A DNA stretch of 64,000 nucleotides from Pascua guehoae. Taxonomy: Eukaryota; Basidiomycota; Tremellomycetes; Trichosporonales; Trichosporonaceae. The notes beneath the pieces were generated by a model. It worked only from the letters and a program-made list of their open reading frames with translations, searched no databases and had not been told where the DNA came from. Positions 11,673 through 22,276 of this stretch are shown here, piece by piece; the first letter of the stretch is position 1, and each line of letters starts with the position of its first letter. The position numbers and the translations under genes are program-made. The stretch is taken from contig BCJX01000001.1 of the NCBI GenBank assembly GCA_001600415.1, positions 2,551,532-2,615,531 on the forward strand, given 5' to 3'.

Positions 11673-13396
11673 GAACACATCGGAAACGTTTCCGCCCAGC
11701 TCAAGAGTGTGATAAATAATGAAACTGATCTTCCCTCACCTCCGTCCTGCTTCACGACTTCAACCATCAACTTGCTGCATTGCCACACACTTCGCCAACT
11801 GTCCTCAACTGTCAAGAATTGACTCTAACCGTTCAAGAAGCCAGTCACACCTCTCCGATCCGGACAGAGGCGATCGCTGGCCGCCATGACCGAGCTGCCA
11901 TTTCAAAGCAGACGCCGGAGAACAATTAACCTTAATCTTATCATCCCGTATCCCCGCGTCTCCGTCCCATCTTGACCGTCACCCTCATCATGTGGACTGT
12001 CCACTTTGCTGCTAGTCACCAGGAGCTCGTAATCATCCTTGCCATTCTAGCCCGATGAAGGGAAACAAGTGCAAGTCATCTGCCTTGTCGCAGGACCTGC
12101 GTCACCCGCTTTGGGTAGCTGTAGCTGTCCTCACTGCACTGCTCGTGACAGCGCTCCGGTAACAGGCACGCCGGAGCGGGCAGCGTTGGCATCCCCGCCG
12201 CTAGTGGCGGTGTTTTCGGCTCGGGCGCTACGGTGTCATGAGCTGGTGGCTATGATCTTGGCCACCGCCGCACGCCTGGTTGACGTGTGTGGACCTTGGC
12301 CAGGGCCCTGCTTCCGCGCGACTGCGGCGTCTTTCGGCACGGAGGGCAGCGTTATTTATGACCGCTGTATAATTAAACCTGTGCAGAATATGGCGATCAC
12401 TTCCCGACGCAATAAGCATAAACAAGCTCATTGAGACGAATATATTACCCATCCTCTGACCCAATGCCTCAATGCTTTGATGCCTAACATACATATACAC
12501 ACCGTCAACGTAGATGACCATTAAAGAATTCCAGACACTGTCCACGGAAGGGGGGACAAGCCTGTTTCCGAGCGACATACCCTGGACCCAAACCTTCGTT
12601 TGTCTGGAAATTAGGTATCCGAAAGGGGCCGGCGAGTGGCGAGTGGCGGACAGAGAGCATCGGCGCAAAACAAGAACATTGCGCTGTTGAGACCCGGGCT
12701 TGAACTGCTGAGACCGCGACGTGCATAGCGCGGGAAGTTGACCGGCCTTGGCGTGGACGAGTTGCTCAGCTGATTCTTAACGCGCAATGACAGGCGACTC
12801 ACAGTGATAGGGTTGTGGATGGTGTGCTTGTTAGACCTGACCGGAAAGGCGCAGAAGAACCGAGCTTTGCAGCAGTTGACCGATGTGGCGCTACAACTTG
12901 ACTGAATGCTGTGCTTCTTACAGCGGGGGTTTGAGTTATTGACTTCGGGGCATACGTAGGGTACACCATTTAACAGGGATAGTGCTATGGTTACCGCGGG
13001 CAGTCATGCTCATGACCGCATTGGTGGTGAGCGAGCAACAGCGTGCGGCATCGGAAGATCGTCCACTGGGCGACAAAGGAAAGAGCATGCGTCTTAGCGA
13101 GCGGTTGTGGGGTACAATACCCTTGGAGCTGACCTGATACTTGTCGGCGCTGGGCCACACTGGTGGGCCAAGCAAGGCGGATATGGGCAGCATTTAAAGA
13201 GGTCTACTGTCTCCACAGACCCGCGCAACACATTGCCACTGAAGACACTACCGCATCACAACTGCCGCAGGCTAGTTGTCGTCGCCACCGATTCGCCACT
13301 TTCTGGTTTTTTTTCCTTTAGTGAGTGACTGTGGCAGCCGCCACTCTACCGTACCCCGTCACTTTAATACTGATAGCCGCGGACCGAGCACCCACC
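11673..13396. other. Intergenic, no supported gene
   Basis: I see no gene in 1.7 kb between the tRNA and the multicopper oxidase. No open frame has family motifs or splice logic. A CATTTAAAG box near 13191 lies about 200 bases above the oxidase ATG and could serve as its TATA element. Confidence 0.5.
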
Positions 13397-15969
13397 ATGC
13401 GCATTTACTTCGGCCTGTTCGCCTTCTCGGCGCTCTTGGACATTTCTCGAGCCCAGGAGCCAGCACCAACTCTGCTCACGGGCACCCTGGACGCTTCCTC
13501 TGCCATCAAGGTTGTCTGGGACGAGCTGTATCCGACACCCGGAGCCGGGCATGCACCGCACCCCACCCCGCCCTACTCATGCTCTCAACCACCTATCCCA
13601 GCACAGACAGCGTCGGCGCCATCAGTCCAGGTGAAGGACGGTGGCAAGCATTTCGGTCCTCCCCAGACACGCCACTACACGTTTGATCTTGCCGACTCGG
13701 CTGGGTCCCCGGACGGCTTTCTGCGCCGGGTCATGACTATCAACAACCAGTTCCCCGGGCCGCTCATCGCGGCAAACGAGGGCGACACGCTGGTCATCAA
13801 GGTCAACAACAACCTGGACATGCCGCAGGCGATTCACTGGCATGGCATTCACCAGAACCACACAAACGACATGGACGGCGTGCCCGGAGTGACGCAGTGC
13901 CCCATTCCAGCCCATGGCTCGTACACGTACGAGTTTACCGTTCACCAGTTCGGCACGTACTTTTACCACAGCCACTTTGCCAACACCATGGCCGATGGAA
14001 TTGTAGGCGGCCTCGTGATCCACTCGCCCAACGACCCACTCGTTCGCGGCGTCGACTTTGATGAAGAGCAGGTCCTCTACCTCGGCGACTGGCAGGACGA
14101 CCAGTCGGACACAATCGCAAACGGCCTGTATGATGCCACATTCGGGTACCGCGGCTACACTGTGCCAATCGACCCAGACTCAATCTTGTTCAACGGCATT
14201 GGTCAAACAAACTGCTCCATCGCACAGGCTGATGTCCCGTGCTCCGAGAAACGTCCCGCCGAGATTGTGGGCGAAACAGGGGGACGCCTCCGGCTCCGTG
14301 TCATTCACGTGGGCTCACATCCGCTCCTCCGCCTCTCGGTCGACAACCACAATCTGACAGTTGTCGAGGCAGACGATACACCAATCGAGCCTGTGGCCGT
14401 GCACTGGCTGCCCATCAACCCAGGTCAGCGCTACTCGATAATTCTCGACCTTGACAAAGGCAAACCCGGTGAAGGCTTTTGGATGCGCGCCCAGACCGGT
14501 GCCGCCTGTATATTCTTGGGAAGCCATTTGGAGGGAAAGGCAGTGCTCCGTTACTCAGACCGTTGGGGCCGCACATGTGCTTCCGGTCACTCGGCGGGGA
14601 ACGACACCGACAACTCGGACTCAGGGGATGACACCTACAACTCGGACGAGTTCCCATCGTGCGACACATCCGACTCAAGCGCCATTCCTAGTCCGTCTGT
14701 CTCTGAGAGTCCGACTGCCTCTCTCTCTGGCGTACCAACTACGCCTCCCAGTGAAATCTCTTCAGCACCTCTCTCTGAGGGTCCCGCCCCTTCCGTATCC
14801 GCCTCCCAGCCATCGGCCACGCTCAGCAGCACCATACCCCATGTTCCCCGCGCCGAGCAAAATGCTTCTACCGCCGACTCTGGCCATGACGGATGCCGAC
14901 GGCCACGCCCGCCAACGTCGCAGCCATGGGACGACCTTCCAGACCAACAGAAGGAAGAATGTCTAGACCTCGACCACTACCACAAGCTCACGCCTCTCAT
15001 CCCTCAAGAGGCTCCCAGCTCGGTATTCCATTCGACTGTGTGGCACAACAAGGTTGGCCAATTTTACAACCCCATCACCGATAATCCGTTTATTGGATTC
15101 GGCTTCAATGGCGTCGATTACGTGAACTACATCAACAAACCCGTTCTCGGTGAGGTCGAGGACGGTCTGACGCTCAATTCCACCAACTTTGCCTACAACG
15201 TGTGGGATCAGTTTGGGGCCGCAGACCTCATCGTACGTATCATCCCTTCCCTCCGTGGCTGACCGCTGACTGCTATTTCGGCCTCTCTCTCCATTTATCT
15301 CCCTTCATCATACTCCATGTCTCTTTCTCTGTCTCTCCTTCCCAATCTTTCCGTCTCTCACTCCTTCTCTGCTTCCCCATCTCCGTCTGTCTCTCATGGC
15401 CTTTCTCCCCGTCTGTCTCTCTCTATCTCTCACTCTCAATACATTTCAATCTCTCTCGCTATATGTCTCTCACGCTCTATCTATCTTTCGCTCTCCATAT
15501 CTTCCCCGCTGTCTCTCTTCACGGCCATACGAACAAACAGATCAACGTAATCGATCCACCAGGGCTGTCGCATCCATTCCACCTCCACGGCCGGCAGTTC
15601 TACATCGTCGCCCGGGGCAAAGGCAACATCACTGCCGAGGACGTTCCTAACCTCGATCTCAACCTCGCCAATCCGTTGCGCCGTGACACGATCCAGATTA
15701 ACCACGGCGAGTATGCCGTCCTCCGCGTCATCACCGACACGCCTGGTGTGTGGGCAATGCACTGTCATGTGGGCTGGCATTGTGAGTCATACCATGTCAA
15801 GGTGGTCCTCTAACGAACAGTGTCTGTTGGAAAAATGGCCATCATTGTCATACGCCCCGACGAGATTCGGAAGAACACTCACTCGGAGGACTGGTATGGT
15901 CTCTGCAATGGCACGGACGTGGATGAAATTGGACCGGTCCGACGCGATGCCATTCCCCCTGCAGCATGA
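13397..15969 (+). CDS. Secreted laccase-like multicopper oxidase
   Basis: It probably oxidises phenols or metal ions with O2 outside the cell or in the wall. Exons 13397..15232, 15541..15781, 15821..15969; 741 aa. The ATG at 13397 opens a signal peptide (MRIYFGLFAFSALL, cleavage near SRA). Three cupredoxin domains carry all four copper-ligand motifs: HWHG (147-150), HSHF (191-194), HPFHLHG (623-629) and HCHVGWH (686-692), with Cys687 as the type 1 ligand. The usual axial site, ten residues after that Cys, is Lys697 followed by Met698, instead of the common Leu, Phe or Met. Between domains 2 and 3 (about 390-515) is a Ser/Thr/Pro-rich insert of over 100 residues, probably O-glycosylated, not typical of laccases. 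The exact substrate class is not decided by sequence. Confidence 0.88.
15233..15540 (+). repeat. 308-nt intron made largely of CT-rich tract
   Basis: This intron of the multicopper oxidase has donor GTACGT and acceptor ACAG. From about 15282 to 15515 it is almost all pyrimidine, dominated by TCTCTC, TGTCTC and CCTT runs. It is six to eight times longer than most introns here. Such tracts arise by slippage and can form triplex DNA. Confidence 0.8.
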
Positions 15970-17258
15970 GCAGACAGGTCCGTTGAGGGTGATTACAAGA
16001 CCCGATGATACACGATTTTACACTATATTATACGACTTTAGTTAGCAAATGGACAGTGAAATGGACAGTATTTTCCGACGTGCATGTGCATGTGGGCGTT
16101 GGAGAATCAGCTCCCTTTGTTCCACTATTCCAACATTTCAACCTCATCTTCTGTTCGCCACCAAAGCTTAGACGAAGAGCAATGCCACTGATTCGATCCT
16201 GCGTTGAGTGGCCGTGTGTGGCGTTTGACATTCTCTCGGTCTGCAACACGCTGTCCGTGTGCCCACTCGACTACGTCGAGGCTGTACCGTGTGCCGCGGG
16301 GGGGAGGAACCACCTCCATGGATACATTTCGTTGTTGCAGTCGGAAAATCTCACAGACAGACTCAGAAGTCATGATCGACAGTTACAATACCGTCTACGA
16401 TGGAGGTATCGGGCACAATACCACTGAGCCTGTCGTTCGCTAGCGGGAAGTTGACCACGTCCACTTCCACATGTTACCGGATTGGTAATCTTATGACGAG
16501 ATGATCTGTGAAGAGATGCTCTGTGATCTCATGTGCACCAGCGGACTCGTGCCAGAAAATCAGTGGGTTGGACAGGATAAGGGACGACTCCTTAGGATGG
16601 GCCAAATTGTGGAAGAAAGAGCTATGGCTGCCCGGCAGTTCGGATGAAGCGTTGAGTAGGACGAGGATGACGTACTGGAGGCAAATCATGGATGTATAGG
16701 AGTGTGCTTGTTTAGACAGACAGCGTGTACAACGCCCCTCCCCACATTGCCTGATAAGATACGCCATCAAGTGTGGGCCATGTCAAAGAACCTTTGAGCC
16801 AGCTTTCCTCGTTCCGTTCCATTGTAAAACCTAATAATGGGTCTCGTTCCGTTCCAAGATTTGACGCCCCAACACTTACTATCGGATGCATCTACATGGA
16901 GATCAGAGAGGACCGCATGCTGAGAATCGTGATACCCGCTTGGCCTGGGTCACTGATGACGAATGCACGGGACTATTTCGGGGAGCCGTTAGGTGTGGGA
17001 ACATGACAGAAACATGTCGGAAGTTCCAAGGATCCACTGCAACCAATCAGACGATCCCCAAATGCAAGACGGCACAGACCGGCAACGCAATGATGATGTC
17101 ATAGTTGTTCATCTCGAGTGTTGATCCCACGTTGGCAGAGTATTCTGGCCCACTCTCCCCCTCCCATGGATACTCCGATGCGGCCATGATGACAAGGCGC
17201 CATGCAGGTCAACCCCATAAATACACAGGACAGGACGTTTGGACGTGTCTTTTGCACC
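15970..17258. other. Intergenic, no supported gene
   Basis: 1.3 kb without a recognisable gene. A CATAAATACA element near 17215-17224 sits about 40 bases above the peroxidase start and is a plausible TATA box. Confidence 0.5.
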
Positions 17259-18446
17259 ATGCGCGCTCTTCTCCACGCCAGACTACAGAGCAGAACAATC
17301 ACGTCTCTGCTGACTCGACCCCTCACTCGATCTCTCACCACAGCGGCATTCGTTCCCACCACCTGTGCTGGCACCCCACGCACTGCACGGCCTCTGACAG
17401 CTCCACTGGCGGCTACGGCTCCACTTGCCCTCCCAGCACATTCGCGCCGCCCCACTCCTTGTGCAAGCTTGCACACTTCTGCTACCGCCTTTGCCGACGA
17501 CATGGACCCTCCCACGCGCTCCCAAGCGGTCGGCGCGCCATTAACGCGCGCCGCGACGTTCCTGACGCTCTCTGTGGCAAAGAAGCCAGACGCCATGTCC
17601 ACAGTGCGCGACGCACTGTCGTCCATCTCGGACTTGTCGAAAAACGTCGTCATCCGCGCGCCCTCGTGCAACTTTGCAGTGACTGTGGGCATCGGCTCTG
17701 AAGTGTGGGACGACCTCACAAAGCTCCCGCGTCCCAAGGAGTTGCACCCGTTCAAGGAGATCCGGGGCGCGCGGCACACTGCTCCCAGCACTCCTGGCGA
17801 TCTGCTCGTCCACATCCGCGCCGACCGACGGGACATTTGTTTCGAGTTTGAGCGCCAGCTGCTCGACTTGCTCGGCGACTCTGTCTCCGTCGTCGACGAG
17901 GTCATTGGGTTCCGGTACTTTGACGCTCGTGACCTTCTGGGCTTTGTCGACGGCACCGCCAACCCCGTCGGCGAGGATCTCATAAAGTGCACGCTCAACA
18001 CGGCAGACGACGACGGCAACGCCATCGCGGGCTCGTACCTCGTCACGCAGAAGTATGTGCACGACCTCAAGGGCTGGAACTCGCTCCGTACCGAGACACA
18101 GGAGGCGATCATTGGCCGCACCAAGCTCGACAATGTGGAGCTCCCGGACAAGGATGAGAACCAACAAAAGCCTCACAAGCAGCTCAGCACCATCACCGAC
18201 GACCAGGGCGTCGAGCACGACATTCTCCGCGACAATATGCCGTTCGGGACACCCGGTACCGGCATCTTTGGCACCTTCTTTATCGGCTACTCGAAGCGCC
18301 TCTGGGTCACTGAGAAGATGCTCGAGCGCATGTTTATCGGCGTCCCCGCTGGCCTCCACGATAAGATCCTCGACTACTCGACGGCAAAGACCGGTAACGT
18401 CTTCTTCGTACCCTCGGCCGACGTCATCAAGGGCCTTGGCGACTAG
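17259..18446 (+). CDS. DyP-type haem peroxidase, probably mitochondrial
   Basis: Dye-decolorising peroxidases use H2O2 and haem to oxidise dyes, phenols or porphyrins. This single-exon gene encodes 395 aa. Family landmarks: the GXXDG motif as GFVDGTANP with catalytic Asp231; candidate proximal His306 in KPHKQL; distal Arg324 in ILRDNMPFG; then GTFFIGYSK. The pattern fits the YfeX/type-B branch. The first 75 residues are rich in Arg, Ser, Thr and Ala without acids (MRALLHARLQSRTITSLL), which looks like a mitochondrial presequence. An ATG at 17202 is in frame, but a TATA-like element lies between it and 17259, so the later ATG is preferred. It is transcribed in the same direction as the multicopper oxidase. 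Confidence 0.88.
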   Translation: MRALLHARLQSRTITSLLTRPLTRSLTTAAFVPTTCAGTPRTARPLTAPLAATAPLALPAHSRRPTPCASLHTSATAFADDMDPPTRSQAVGAPLTRAATFLTLSVAKKPDAMSTVRDALSSISDLSKNVVIRAPSCNFAVTVGIGSEVWDDLTKLPRPKELHPFKEIRGARHTAPSTPGDLLVHIRADRRDICFEFERQLLDLLGDSVSVVDEVIGFRYFDARDLLGFVDGTANPVGEDLIKCTLNTADDDGNAIAGSYLVTQKYVHDLKGWNSLRTETQEAIIGRTKLDNVELPDKDENQQKPHKQLSTITDDQGVEHDILRDNMPFGTPGTGIFGTFFIGYSKRLWVTEKMLERMFIGVPAGLHDKILDYSTAKTGNVFFVPSADVIKGLGD

Positions 18447-18751
18447 AGGCGTGTTTTAGTAGTCCAAGTCTCGGCAGCGTAGGTAGAGTGCATAGCGGCA
18501 GGCATGTGATTCAGCTGAGGTAGACCCAACATTGTGTGTGGCCACTATTGACTTGCTCTGACTGCCACCGATGGACATGTCCTTCATGACTCATCCAGAC
18601 CTCTCCCCAGAGGCGTCTTCTAGAGAACGTTGCTGCCTCAGTTGATGTACTTCGTCCCCATATGTCAATCTACTTGCATCGGAACTTCCTCGCCACCCGT
18701 CGTGGCCCACTCGGCGGTCCTCCCTCGCTGGCAATCATGATTTCCGTGTTC
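18447..18751. other. Short intergenic spacer
   Basis: 305 bases between the peroxidase stop and the tRNA; I see nothing in it beyond expected terminator sequence. Confidence 0.5.
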
Positions 18752-18843
18752 GGCGAGATGGCCGAGCGGTCTAAGGCGCTGTGTTAAGGTTGTTTGTTCA
18801 CCTCCGCAGTCTTCGGACGTGGGTTCGAATCCCACTCTCGTCA
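18752..18843 (+). tRNA. tRNA-Leu(AAG), second copy, with intron
   Basis: Identical in mature sequence to the gene at 11581-11672 and of equal length, but inverted. The intron differs at a few bases (TTGTTTGTTC here, TTGTTCATCC in the other). About 35 bp of 3' flank, including GGATTCAGTTCCTCCCAAA and a T run serving as Pol III terminator, are also shared, so the two arose by duplication. Confidence 0.85.
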
Positions 18844-19497
18844 ACAGAGGATTCAGTTCCTCCCAAACCGAACTTTTTGGGTTGTGAGGCGGTCCTGGGG
18901 TCTCGAAGAAGCGATTGGAAGATGTTGTTGGATGTAGGGTCGAGAGATTGTGTGGAGGTGGTCAAGTTTGGGTGCTTGACGATCTTGCCATGGAGGCCAG
19001 ACAGGGACTACCTATGCCGTTACGACAGTCGTCTTTGTCGGAGTACGTTGTCAGCAGTTGCCCACGACGCCATGGGCAGTCACAGAATCGGCCAATGCGC
19101 ACAACAGCACTGGTGTTTAGTTTACGGTACGTTGACGCAGAAGGACATTTGTGGCGGTTTCACCGTGGGAGGTGTATCCCAGCGTGCTGGTAGTGTTGTT
19201 CTGTGCCTCTTTGCCGATAGCTTACCTAAAACTGCTTCTCTAGATATTGAACAGCCCAAAGTTCAGTTTAAACTGCATAATACAGTATCATAGCTATAGC
19301 GTTATCCCAAGAAAGAGCGGCGGGCGAGTTACAAGCTGCGCCAATGAAAGTCCATTCGGCCGGGTGTGGTGTATTGTTCGTGGTGGAAATCGCACGAAGG
19401 CCGTTCCTGGCGATCGGTTTTTGTGCGAGAGTGCGATGTGCAGGAGTCGTGCGAGAAGGTAGCTGGCTGGAGGCACAGAGAGGCAGAAAGACTGCGT
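18844..19497. other. Intergenic, no supported gene
   Basis: 654 bp between the tRNA and the WSC gene's stop. The first 35 bp are the duplicated tRNA trailer. I see nothing else. Confidence 0.5.
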
Positions 19498-20109
19498 TTA
19501 CTTGCTCCAGATGCTGTTGCGGCAGGGGCCGCCACAGTTGCCGCCGTTCTTGCACTTGACCCAGCACTCGGAGTTCTTGGTCTTCTGGCCGGCGACCTGG
19601 TTGCCGCACCAGCACTCCTTGCCGAACTGGAGACCAGCGGCCGAGTAGCCCGCAGCCGAGCACGCGGCGGTGCACTTGGTGACCGAGCTGGGGCGTTAGC
19701 GAGATTCGAATAGGGATGCAAGGTGGCTGCTGGTTCACAAGTGGCTTGCAGTGTGAGGCGATGTGGGCTAGGTAGGCGCCACACTCATGTGTCAAACACT
19801 CTGAGGTTGGCGGCCCAGCCTCGTGGCGTTACGAAACAGGGTTTCTCGGAGACACCCGGCCGGAAACAGATGAGGGGCACACTCACTTGCTGTCGTCGGC
19901 GTAGGCAAGGTGGGGGAGGTAGCGGTTCATGCCATCGTAGCAGTCCTGTCCGTCAGTGTCTGCATCTCCACCGTACGACGGGGTGAGCTCACAAAGTAGC
20001 AGCCCTTGAAGTCGTAGCCGTTAATGGTCTTGCCACGGGGCTCGAGGGGGCTCTCGGCCGAGGCGACGGCGAGGGCGGGGAGGATGAGGAGGGCAATCTT
20101 GGCGAACAT
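19498..20109 (-). CDS. Small secreted WSC-domain protein
   Basis: WSC domains bind carbohydrate and occur in wall sensors and secreted enzymes. Exons on the minus strand: 19993..20109, 19887..19945, 19498..19687; 121 aa. A signal peptide (MFAKIALLILPALAVASA) is followed by one WSC domain: GYDFKGCYF, DCYDGMNRYL, then CTAACSAAGY, GLQFGKECWCG, and a Cys-rich end with CKNGGNCGGPC. There is no transmembrane helix, Ser/Thr-rich stalk or catalytic domain, so this is not a Wsc-type stress sensor but a free-standing secreted domain. Intron 1 is 47 nt with branch CTGAC; intron 2 is 199 nt with branch GCTAAC. All splice phases close. The binding partner is unknown. Confidence 0.85.
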
Positions 20110-22276
20110 TTCGAAGGGATGAAACGGGTGGTCGACGGTGGAGACGGGACACAAAGAGACGGTGCAGAGACGGGAGACGGGATAGACGGGAGATGCTGCG
20201 GGATGCCACGGCGTCGCAGATATATATCTTTTTCTCTCATACAGCATCCCCAATGGGTCTCATGCAGAAAAGGGGGTGAGAAAATGGGGGTCAGTCACGC
20301 TGGGTGCTGGACAATGTGGTTTCCCAACCCAGGCCAAGCTTCCTCTGCAGTTCCAGAAGTGGCGCTTCAGTTCCAGCGGCGCTTCTCGGGTCCTGGCGAG
20401 AGGTGCTGGGCCTGCCTTGCTCCGCTTTGGAGAACCCAGCCCAAGTAGGAAGCCCCATTCATTGTTCCGTACGTGCACCTAAGGACTTTTGTCCACACAA
20501 CGGCGCATCCGGCTTTGGGGTGGTGGCGTCCCTCGACATCCGTCCCTGGACATTCATGTTTGCCATTGAATTCCGGGCGAGCCGAGCCGCCAGCCGAACA
20601 CTCCTGGGGTGCCTAGTCAGCGCTGCTCGGTCCGCACCAAGGCCCCCGAGTTAGGCCCTTGGCGGACGACCATGGCTGAAGGCACGGTCATAGACAAGTG
20701 GCAGTGTGGCCAGACCACGACTCCTCCTGGCCCACTTTGGTGCTGCCCAGGGTCCCTCAACACTTGCATTCTTGACCTGCCCGGGTTATTACAATGAGTC
20801 CCTGGCAGGACACCAACAGCCATGCCGGTGGACCATGGCGGAGGCGCAAAATTGTTAAACCTCTCCTTAGCAGACTGTCGGATCTACTGCAGGCCCAGGA
20901 TGAGCATCCAAAGTCTTTTAAGATTCAATGCCCGTGCCTGAATGCGCAGGGCCCACGTAATGCCGATTGGCCAGTAAGAACACCCCGTACGACCTAGTAG
21001 GCCGCTTGCCGATCTCTTGGCCCACCTGGCGCGTCTGGGGCACCTTAGCGCCGAATTGTTTGGTGGTCTGTTGGATGCATGTGGCCTGTTTGAATAGGTT
21101 TGCTATTTGGTCGGACATTTAGATGCCAAATGGAAGTCCGGCTCGGAGGCTGAGTTGTGTTCCCGACATGAATACCACTATTTTTGCAGTGCCATCAACC
21201 ACGCCCCTGGAGCAATGCCCAGTCCCAGAACTTCGGCCTAGTCGTTCGAGAACATCCAACCATGCGTGCTTTCTGCTCCCACGTTTCCTCACTCGTTCAT
21301 AAATGCAGCATCGGCACACATTCTTGTATGCCTAGCAAACTCAGCCCAGGCCCGATTTCGCCGAGGCTCACCCAATCCCACACCCAAGCCTGCCCGAAAT
21401 CTACACCATTGGGGCTTCGGTAAAGTTTAGTGCTGTTTGACAGCGCCACGAACTTCGGTAGCTGGACATCCAGACCCAGCTTGCCCACAGCGTTGAGCCT
21501 TGCGAGTCTGGGCATGTCTTTGGGCCGACTTGTGTCCAATACCGGTTCACCCCGTAACAGCAAGGTTCAGCGTACTTGTGTTTGTTATGTTCTTCCGACT
21601 GCATGGAACAGCCACTCCCAGTAGTTGTTGAGTGGGCCGTTGGTGACGTCGTGGTAAGAAGAGGGCTATGCAGGTCAAGCCCAGTCATAGACCTCCATGT
21701 CAGATACAATTGTGAGGGAGGCGCCAATGGCTTGCAATGGGCATCTCGCCGCCACCATCCCACTCGACAGGTTACTACAACCCCCAACGTCAGTGGCACT
21801 CGTCCCAAAGTATTTACAGTTGGTGGCGCCGTCGTTGGGCTGTCGGTCTTCCTGAGCGAGCCCTCTGTCCTAGTCGTCGGGCGAATAGAAGGCTGCAGCG
21901 GACTACAGTTCAGCAGCACCAGATCCTAGAGCCGGCTCTTTCTCAATCTCGCGGCGTCTTCGGCACCGGTGCATTTCATCCACTTTAGATCGTTCCCGCA
22001 CCAGTTCTCAGACCACCCAGTGCAGAGCAATCGCCGCCCTTCAACGATATTGGTGTGTCAGTGAGTCGCTGAATGTCACGTGGCCCATAGATGTTCCAAC
22101 GTACTTTATTCCTCGAAACAGACCCCATTCACGATCGGATCTGAATATTCAGTGGTCGGCGTCCACGATCAGAACATCAAGAACATCGAGTAGAGCATAC
22201 ATGCAAGATCGAACATGTTCAGTGATCGTGTGACACTTGGAATCCGATGCGGTCACTGTGACACAATCTACAGCCA
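20110..22276. other. 2.2-kb gene-poor region
   Basis: No gene can be supported. Open frames are broken, lack family motifs and use codons unlike the neighbours. The sequence is rich in TTGG/CCAA and looks like decayed DNA, possibly an old element, but I see no terminal repeats or transposase or polymerase motifs to prove it. The promoter of the WSC gene lies at its left end. Confidence 0.4.
20219..20228 (-). promoter_or_regulatory. TATA element of the WSC gene
   Basis: GATATATATC lies about 110 bases above the WSC start codon, at a usual fungal spacing, preceded by a pyrimidine-rich stretch. Confidence 0.5.

Noticed and set aside
20110..22276. Possible transposon or retroelement relic
   Set aside because: No terminal repeats, target duplications or transposase/polymerase motifs could be seen; kept only as gene-poor DNA.
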